Shown here: positions 14,148 to 18,747 of the stretch, one piece after another
How positions within the stretch are numbered: position 1 is the stretch's first letter
How the letters are laid out: each line of letters starts with the position of its first letter
DNA from: CAZFNQ01 sp964652125
GTDB taxonomy: Bacteria > Patescibacteriota > Saccharimonadia > Saccharimonadales > JANWIN01
Reading direction: 5' to 3'
DNA length: 18,747 bases
NCBI GenBank assembly: GCA_964652125.1
Contig: CAZZAE010000016.1
Coordinates: 1-18,747, forward strand
Notes under the pieces: generated by a model
What the model was told of the DNA's origin: nothing
Databases searched by the model: none
Seen by the model: only the letters and a program-made list of their open reading frames with translations
Position numbers and translations under genes: made by a program

Positions 14148-16544
14148 TTAAACTTTCAGTAGTTCACTTTCTGCTATATCGTTAACTAATTCAAGAATTC
14201 CTTCTGAATTGTCACCAAACTCACTTAACCAATCACGAATCTGATAAGCCTGCGAAAATTCAGGTCGCTGGAGGAATGAAAGGTTATTTGATGTGTGTAT
14301 TTCTTGCACCAATTTCTTGTCATCCATCAAATGCTCGGCCAAATATTTAACCATTTGTGTACGGCGTTGTGTAGCGCCACCGCCTTGATCTGCAAACTTA
14401 TTAACTAACCCCTGCTTAAACTCAGATAGTTGTTCTTCGCGTGTTGGAAGCTGTGTTTTTCCGAGTGCCGCTAAAAAGAAGTCACGAACTCCAGCAATAA
14501 TTCTGTGACTTTGCCGGAGAGATTCTTCGTTGAAGTAATACTTTGGCTTATCAAGTAGATTTTGATTGATGTCCTCCATTAACTCATCAACTGCTTCGGG
14601 GTCGTCGATAACATTTTCGATTTTATCTTTGTGCTCAGAAACATAAATGTGGACGGCTTTTGTCCACTCATCTTGATACATATTGCGATCAACTACATCA
14701 CCTTCACCAAGTCCATATCGAATCTGGTCACGTGTAACAACAAAATCAATAGTTTGGCTGGTGGGCGCTTCATCGTGTCTTGATGTTCTATCGGCTGTAT
14801 CATCCGGTTCTGTACGTGGCTGTGATTCTTCACCAGATTTCGATCCATGAACTTTGCTTGCGGGTGCATTCAATGGTGCATCCCAATCATGTTTCTCCTC
14901 GAAATAGTCAATAACTCCTGCAAAGTCGTGAATGACAAAACGCTCTTTTTTTATTTCGGGACATAATCGTGTACCACGACCCTTAATTTGTTGGTATGTA
15001 GTTGGGTCATAAATAGCACGAACAAGAACTACATTTTGCACCTCAGGCGCATCAAACCCTGTGGCTAACATATCAACTGTAATAGCTACACGCGGTAGTT
15101 TGTTTTCAAGATCAGCAAACTCTTTTGCTATATCATGTGCACCCTTAACTCTACTTGTAATGACCTCTGCAAAACGGCCATTGTACTCAGGGGTTAGTCT
15201 GTTAAGTATTTTCGCGAGTGCAACAGCATGGTTCTGCGAAACAGCAAAAATAAGACTTTTACCAATTTCGCCATTTGGTGCATTGTCTGCAAAATCTAAG
15301 AACTCTTGCATCATTGCTTCGTTCCGCTTAGGGAAATATACTTTTCTTTCAAGGTCACGAATCTTTAGGCTAGTGCCTTCCTCAAGCTCAACATCATCAA
15401 GCTGAGTTATACCTTCGTTACTTAGTGCCTGATATGTAAGGGAAGTGTTTGCTTTACGGTAGACAGGCTCAACAAGGTAACCGTCTTTCGAGCCATCCTG
15501 TATCGTGTAGCGGTATGTCGGTACGCCATCCTTGCACCCAAAATACCTGTAAGTGTCCCGCTGTATTCTTCGTTCAAGTGCACGTGGATCGTCCTGGCTA
15601 AGTTTGTCTACATCAATGTTCTTTAAGAAATCTTTTGGGGTAGCAGTAAGACCAATCTTTATAGCTCCTACGAAGTAATCTACTGCCGCACGGGCTTCGG
15701 GCGTATAGATGCTACGGTGTGCCTCGTCATGGATGATTAAATCAAAAGCACCGGGAGTGAAGTCTTTCTTGCCATGCAAAGAAAGTGTTTGAATGGTTGC
15801 GACAACCACATTGCTTCCAAGTAAATTTTGGTGTTTTCCGCCCCAGTACACACCTACTTTAGATAGATTGCTAAGTAATTGTTCAAATTTTGCTTTTGTC
15901 TGTATAGCTAGAGACTGTCGGTCTACTATAAATAATATTCGACTTGCATTATTAGTTCTCAAAAATTTACTGATTACTAAGCTTGCTAGTATTGTTTTAC
16001 CCGTACCAGTTGCCATTTCAAGTAAAAATGCACGCTTATTGTTTTCATCAAAGTCTTTTGCGATGGCATTCCAAGCATCAATTTGATAGTAGTACGGCTT
16101 AATTACATCGCTAACGTCATTAAAGTAGTCAACCGTTACTTCTTGTTGTTGGAGCGGTTGTACGTTATTAACTCTGCCTGATGCACGTTTTCTCTCTAAA
16201 TCCTCACGTGAGAAGAACCCACTATCCGATGGAATTGCATCTCCGTGACCTAAATCCCAGAAATAGATTTTTTCATCATTAGCTAAGTAGATGTAATCGG
16301 CCATAGGATATTGCAACTCTACATAATCACGAGCTTGTTTCTTAGCAGAGTATGGGTCTATGTCGGGCGACTTAGCTTCAATCACGGCTAAAGCCATACC
16401 CTTAGAATCTTTCAGCACATAATCTGCTCTACCAGCAGAGCCGTGGTCTTCAAATACTACTTGTGAATCATCTTCAATATCCCAACCGGCATTACGCAAC
16501 TTCCTGTCAATAACAACTCTAGAGTAGGCTTCTTTGTGGTTCAT
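14148..16544 (-). CDS. hsdR: Type I restriction enzyme HsdR subunit (EcoEI-like)
   Basis: A 798-residue motor-nuclease. An N-terminal endonuclease domain has D41 (GRADYVL) and E56-A57-K58 (AVIEAKSPD), the PD-ExK-type catalytic set. Next comes a superfamily 2 helicase: Walker A ATGTGKT (178-184), DEAH (273-276), LTATP (299-303), a second RecA-like domain with VDMLATGFDAPEV, and motif VI IKGRGTRL. The C-terminal part (from about 600, after a polar Gly/Ser/Asp/Glu linker) resembles the EcoEI_R C-terminal domain. It translocates DNA and cuts unmethylated DNA when bound to the HsdM-S partner encoded next. All motifs look intact. The N-terminus EAYSRVVIDRKLRNAGW fits the family start, supporting ATG 16544. 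Confidence 0.94.
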   Translation of the reverse strand: MNHKEAYSRVVIDRKLRNAGWDIEDDSQVVFEDHGSAGRADYVLKDSKGMALAVIEAKSPDIDPYSAKKQARDYVELQYPMADYIYLANDEKIYFWDLGHGDAIPSDSGFFSREDLERKRASGRVNNVQPLQQQEVTVDYFNDVSDVIKPYYYQIDAWNAIAKDFDENNKRAFLLEMATGTGKTILASLVISKFLRTNNASRILFIVDRQSLAIQTKAKFEQLLSNLSKVGVYWGGKHQNLLGSNVVVATIQTLSLHGKKDFTPGAFDLIIHDEAHRSIYTPEARAAVDYFVGAIKIGLTATPKDFLKNIDVDKLSQDDPRALERRIQRDTYRYFGCKDGVPTYRYTIQDGSKDGYLVEPVYRKANTSLTYQALSNEGITQLDDVELEEGTSLKIRDLERKVYFPKRNEAMMQEFLDFADNAPNGEIGKSLIFAVSQNHAVALAKILNRLTPEYNGRFAEVITSRVKGAHDIAKEFADLENKLPRVAITVDMLATGFDAPEVQNVVLVRAIYDPTTYQQIKGRGTRLCPEIKKERFVIHDFAGVIDYFEEKHDWDAPLNAPASKVHGSKSGEESQPRTEPDDTADRTSRHDEAPTSQTIDFVVTRDQIRYGLGEGDVVDRNMYQDEWTKAVHIYVSEHKDKIENVIDDPEAVDELMEDINQNLLDKPKYYFNEESLRQSHRIIAGVRDFFLAALGKTQLPTREEQLSEFKQGLVNKFADQGGGATQRRTQMVKYLAEHLMDDKKLVQEIHTSNNLSFLQRPEFSQAYQIRDWLSEFGDNSEGILELVNDIAESELLKV

Positions 16545-16591
16545 ATATCAGACAACATTGTAGCTCAATTTAACCCCTCTCGGAAGGCCTA

Positions 16592-16608
16592 ACCTAGTAT
16601 AACTAGGT
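16592..16608. promoter_or_regulatory. Palindromic candidate operator upstream of hsdR
   Basis: ACCTAGT-ATA-ACTAGGT is a perfect 7 bp inverted repeat around a 3 bp centre, 48 bases before the hsdR start. On the minus strand TATACT spans its middle and could be a -10 box, but no well-spaced -35 was found. A dimeric repressor site controlling the restriction operon is a reasonable guess. Confidence 0.4.
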
Positions 16609-16610
16609 AA

Positions 16611-16638
16611 CAAAAAGCATACTGGTCAATGCTTTTTG
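16611..16638. terminator. Bidirectional terminator-like hairpin
   Basis: CAAAAAGCAT and ATGCTTTTTG are perfect 10-base arms around an 8-base loop. Each strand reads A-tract, short GC core, T-tract, the form of a two-way intrinsic terminator. The GC core is short, so the strength is uncertain. It would end transcripts coming from the HTH gene side before hsdR. Confidence 0.45.
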
Positions 16639-16690
16639 AAGCCGTCGGTGGTATATCCACTCAGATTTCTGTCTAAAACCTCGCCTACGA

Positions 16691-16711
16691 CCTCTGGAGA
16701 GCGGCCAGAGG
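16691..16711. repeat. Inverted repeat with 7 bp arms
   Basis: CCTCTGG (16691-16697) and CCAGAGG (16705-16711) flank a 7-base loop; on the plus strand GTGTTTT follows. It could be a weak terminator or a protein- or recombinase-binding site. No plus-strand gene runs into it. Confidence 0.4.
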
Positions 16712-16860
16712 GTGTTTTAAATGCGTGTATGCCCGTTCATCTTTTTAGTTTTATAAAAGCATAGAAACAGCGCGGAAATTTTTTGGCCACATTTTGACTG
16801 TTTAACGCCATTTACCCGACACCATTTTTACTGGAATTGTCTGCAAGGCTACTAGTTAAG

Positions 16861-17094
16861 CTAATAGAGTGTACGAAAATTAAAGCTGACTTTGTTTTTG
16901 TTCTCATGGGCATGAGACATTTTCTTTGCGAATAATGGTTCGTTATTTAAGTAGTAGTAATATGTGCTCCGACTAATCCTCGCGAATTTGCAAGCATCAC
17001 TGATTGGGTAGTTGTGTGCGACTGTATCGGCCAGCTTGTTGGCGATTCTCATGTCAAACTTAGTTGGCCTACCAACAGCGTTTTTGATAGCCAT
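16861..17094 (-). CDS. Small HTH protein, phage terminase small-subunit-like
   Basis: A 77-residue protein. GRPTKFD (8-14) followed by a helix and then ISDACKFARISRSTYYYYLNNEPLFAKKM (about 31-59) fits the homeodomain-like HTH of terminase small subunits and related phage DNA-binding proteins (GRPTKYxxE...ACxxAGISxxTxYxWLxxxPxFAxxxxxAxE). After HENKNK the family usually continues with a helical or dimerisation region, but here it ends after 11 unrelated-looking residues, so it may be truncated. AAAAAGGAG lies seven bases before ATG 17094. Its size and position upstream of hsdR on the same strand also resemble restriction controller proteins, but 316 bases and a terminator-like hairpin separate them. 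DNA binding is fairly sure, the role is not. Confidence 0.7.
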   Translation of the reverse strand: MAIKNAVGRPTKFDMRIANKLADTVAHNYPISDACKFARISRSTYYYYLNNEPLFAKKMSHAHENKNKVSFNFRTLY

Positions 17095-17165
17095 ATAAAC
17101 TCCTTTTTAGTTTTTAATAAATCTACTCTTATTATCTCAAATGCTACTTCTCAGGACTGATGCAA

Positions 17166-17171
17166 TATAAT
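17166..17171 (+). promoter_or_regulatory. Candidate -10 box of the 288-aa gene
   Basis: A perfect TATAAT overlaps the first possible ATG (17170). If it is the -10 box, transcription starts near 17178 and the second ATG (17185) is the true start, with a leader of about seven bases. No clear -35 box is seen. Confidence 0.4.
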
Positions 17172-18036
17172 GTTAATCGACCTTATGGAAGTAACAAATC
17201 AGCCATCAAACAATAACGATTTCGCAATAGCTCATGCGCTAAATGAATGTGTTCTGGGCTTGATTGCAATGATTGTCATAGAAGATGTTGTTGGTACACC
17301 TGAAGGCGATGAATTTAGAGAACTTAATCGTGCATACGTGCTTGTTGTGGATGAACTTGAAAGCCTGTATAGTCGCAATCCCAAATTGTTAGCAATCAAC
17401 CCCGAACCTATATGGAAGCGGTTTGATGTACTGAAAACATCCTCATGGGAGATTAACGAGTATCTAGAAAACCCAGATAACGATTTAGGACAAGCTCACA
17501 ATGCACGAGTAGAAAAGCTGATGATTCTAGCCGATCAACTTACGCCTAACTTCACTCCAGAACAAAAGAAACTAATTGATTATGCCGATTCGATTAGAAT
17601 CAAATACGGCAAATCACTCGATGTACTAAGTAAAGAAAGAAATGCGAATCAATTAGCCGACTGGCAAATACCGGAATACAAAGTGGCCTATAAACCAGAT
17701 GGAACAATACTAGTAAATGACATTCTCAAGCTCAAAAAAGCTCACGCCGGTTCAACTACCGAACGACTGCTAGAACAGGCTCAAAAGAACCCGAATAAGC
17801 TGTTCAAGCCAGACCTAGGGCAAACATCAAGGAACATAAGTACGGTACTTAACGGTGCTGGATTTACGCCTCTACTCAGACAATTATTCTTTCCTACCGT
17901 AAGCGAAAGTAAAGGCGTATTCTTCCGTCCCACAATAAGCCGCGAGCAAGCAGACGTCGAAAACATAAACACTACCGAACTAGACGTAAAACTCAAAATG
18001 CTGGGTGCTAATACTGAACCAAAAACGTCTAAGTAG
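17170..18036 (+). CDS. Hypothetical protein, 283-288 aa, accessory region
   Basis: Not recognised. The first 150 residues are helical and acidic: a hydrophobic helix ECVLGLIAMIVIEDVV is followed by EFRELNRAYVLVVDELESLY. A Lys-rich middle stretch (IRIKYGKSLDVLSKERNA) leads to a mixed C-terminal domain from about 168 to 265: YKPDGTILVNDILKLKKA, then a helix TTERLLEQAQ, ISTVLNGAGFTPLLRQLFF and KGVFFRPTIS. The C-terminal half has the feel of a winged-helix or DNA-binding domain, but this is only an impression. ATG 17185 (MEVTNQPSNN) is a likely alternative start because TATAAT overlaps ATG 17170. It diverges from the HTH gene and leads a set of short plus-strand genes. Confidence 0.7.
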   Translation: MLIDLMEVTNQPSNNNDFAIAHALNECVLGLIAMIVIEDVVGTPEGDEFRELNRAYVLVVDELESLYSRNPKLLAINPEPIWKRFDVLKTSSWEINEYLENPDNDLGQAHNARVEKLMILADQLTPNFTPEQKKLIDYADSIRIKYGKSLDVLSKERNANQLADWQIPEYKVAYKPDGTILVNDILKLKKAHAGSTTERLLEQAQKNPNKLFKPDLGQTSRNISTVLNGAGFTPLLRQLFFPTVSESKGVFFRPTISREQADVENINTTELDVKLKMLGANTEPKTSK

Positions 18037-18131
18037 CTCTGTTTGAAACCAATAATGTGCTAATTTGCACGACTTATATACGACTTAAAACCTATACGAC
18101 GACTAGAAGCTCATAAAGATCTTTACTAGTG

Positions 18132-18202
18132 GCTAGGACGAATAATCCGAGTTCACCTAGCTTCAATCGTCTCGTTAGGCGAACTCTCTACGGAGAGTAG
18201 AA
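18132..18202 (+). promoter_or_regulatory. Leader with mutually exclusive hairpins that can hide the ribosome-binding site of the 49-aa gene
   Basis: Four pairing segments lie before ATG 18203. Segment 1, GCTAGG (18132-18137), can pair with segment 2, CCTAGC (18156-18161). Segment 2 plus GAGTTC (18149-18154) can instead pair with segment 3 (18174-18186), giving 12 bp with one A-C mismatch. Segment 3's ACTCTC (18183-18188) can instead pair with GAGAGT (18193-18198) around TACG, a UNCG-type tetraloop closed by C-G; this hairpin covers the GGAGAG ribosome-binding site (18192-18197). So 1:2 with 3:4 would block translation and 2:3 would free it. A start-to-stop frame (GTG 18129 to TAG 18200) crosses the leader but has no clear ribosome-binding site. 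Confidence 0.45.
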
Positions 18203-18352
18203 ATGCAATTAAGTAAAGAATTGGTAGAACGCTTCCAAGCGGTCTACTACAACAAGAATGGAGCTGTGATTGGCTACAAGGACGCTGAATCACAACTCAA
18301 AGAACTAGCAGAGTTAGTGAGACTAACGGCTCAGAAAGATAAGGGTGCATAA
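18203..18352 (+). CDS. Small hypothetical protein, 49 aa
   Basis: The 49 residues are mostly helical and highly charged: MQLSKELVERFQAVYYNK, then GAVIGYKDAESQLKELAELVRL. GGAG at 18192-18195 lies seven bases before the ATG. The stop is followed after one base by the next ATG (18354), so the two genes are translationally linked. Short proteins of this type (KELxExFQxxYxxKxGxxIxxxEAxxxLxxLAxLI) are common on plasmids and phages of many bacteria, without known function. The leader in front of it can fold so as to cover its ribosome-binding site. Confidence 0.7.
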   Translation: MQLSKELVERFQAVYYNKNGAVIGYKDAESQLKELAELVRLTAQKDKGA

Positions 18353-18353
18353 G

Positions 18354-18698
18354 ATGGATTACGAATATGAAGTCTATGCAGAATTCCACCGACAGCTACA
18401 AACGAAATACGGCCTAGCATATAGGGTAAAGGCATGCGTGCCTGAACTTGGTATCTTCATCAATGGAATGATGGTATATGCACCAAACCAAAAACACCCT
18501 GAGTGGAAAGTAAATCCACCGGGGATGCCAAACCAACCGGGAAAGTTTGTGGTCGAATTCAATACTAAGCTACCACTTTGGATTGAGATCGAAGCCAAGT
18601 GTCTGGAACTCGCAAAGATAGAACACTCTAGCACTAAGGATGAGGTAATAACCGAAATCCCTGATGGTCCTATCACATTAGACGATATACCGTTCTAA
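18354..18698 (+). CDS. Small accessory protein ending in an SSB-like DDIPF tail
   Basis: The product has 114 residues from ATG 18354; GTG 18345 would add three. A central beta-rich region (YRVKACVPELGIFINGMMVYA, 24-44) is followed by a Pro/Gly/Asn loop region (WKVNPPGMPNQPGKF) and then FVVEFNTKLPLWIEIEAKCLEL (about 65-86). An acidic, flexible tail ends in LDDIPF. The last residues match the C-terminal peptide of single-strand DNA-binding protein (DDDIPF), which binds RecO, PriA, exonuclease I and other partners. The fold before it is not recognisable to me as an OB fold. A phage- or plasmid-encoded DNA-replication or recombination factor is the best guess. AAGGG at 18341-18345 may serve as the ribosome-binding site. 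Confidence 0.72.
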   Translation: MDYEYEVYAEFHRQLQTKYGLAYRVKACVPELGIFINGMMVYAPNQKHPEWKVNPPGMPNQPGKFVVEFNTKLPLWIEIEAKCLELAKIEHSSTKDEVITEIPDGPITLDDIPF

Positions 18699-18747
18699 TC
18701 GCACCTTTACATTAGAAAACCTTATATATAAAGATTACCTTTAACTA

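Larger units (their letters stand above)
16545..16860. other. 316 bp without a supported gene, rich in inverted repeats
   Basis: Between hsdR and the HTH gene I find no convincing gene. The region holds an interrupted palindrome (16592-16608), a long AT-rich hairpin (16611-16638), a hairpin with CCTCTGG/CCAGAGG arms (16691-16711) and the near-palindrome GTGGTATATCCAC (16649-16661). On the minus strand a start-less frame encodes about 36 residues ending in a stop inside the 16611-16638 hairpin; it could be a remnant of a gene. No tRNA-like T-loop sequence was found. Confidence 0.5.

Noticed and set aside
16640..16712. Possible tRNA or other structured RNA gene
   Set aside because: There is no T-loop sequence, no anticodon arm of correct size and no CCA end; the hairpins do not form a cloverleaf.
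1..18747. CRISPR array or insertion sequence
   Set aside because: No regularly spaced direct repeats and no transposase were seen.

Overview
The window looks like part of a small-genome, AT-rich bacterium, most plausibly a Saccharibacteria (TM7)-type member of the Candidate Phyla Radiation. This rests on gene content, not on a marker gene. The clues are a minimal tatA-tatC pair, a complete bo-type quinol oxidase operon (cyoABCD) without other respiratory genes nearby, surface proteins and a peptide-binding protein anchored by N-terminal membrane helices behind Pro-rich tails, and several genes whose -10 box sits directly in front of the ATG. No rRNA, tRNA or CRISPR array was seen. The standard code fits: TGA is a normal stop at cyoC and no gene needs TGA read as an amino acid.

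Layout. Positions 1-241 (minus) hold the start of tatC and a complete 57-residue tatA that is easily missed. Divergent from it, 323-1021 (plus) is a secreted or membrane-anchored beta-rich protein. Then come a SAM-dependent methyltransferase (1058-1726, minus) and a peptide-transporter substrate-binding protein (1833-3491, minus) split by one in-frame TAG. The plus-strand cyoA-cyoB-cyoC-cyoD operon (3674-7947) has overlapping or touching genes. Two things are unusual: CyoB has Leu where the K-channel Lys is expected, and CyoD carries an extra C-terminal cupredoxin-like domain. A YdeI/OmpD-associated small protein (8041-8349) and a dockerin-GH114 glycosidase (8470-9702, minus) follow, then two orphan genes (9923-10815, minus) with near-consensus promoters that predict leaderless mRNAs.

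From 16544 down to 10920 (minus) lies a compact Type I restriction-modification operon: hsdR, an hsdM-hsdS fusion with a single target-recognition domain, and two unrecognised genes. The first of these has an Arg-x4-His motif of the kind found in HEPN ribonucleases, so the operon may carry an extra defence effector. Upstream of hsdR is about 300 bp without a gene, rich in inverted repeats. Beyond it are accessory, plasmid- or phage-like genes: a terminase-small-subunit-like HTH protein, an unknown 288-aa protein, a 49-aa protein preceded by mutually exclusive RNA hairpins that could bury its ribosome-binding site, and a 114-aa protein ending in DDIPF, the tail that SSB proteins use to recruit partners.

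Reading across the genes: Tat export, the oxidase and the peptide-binding protein are cell-envelope functions of a host-dependent or scavenging lifestyle; the GH114 enzyme could act on galactosamine-containing polysaccharide of neighbours or biofilm; the right third is an accessory/defence island. All functional statements are from reading the sequence, without database searches.
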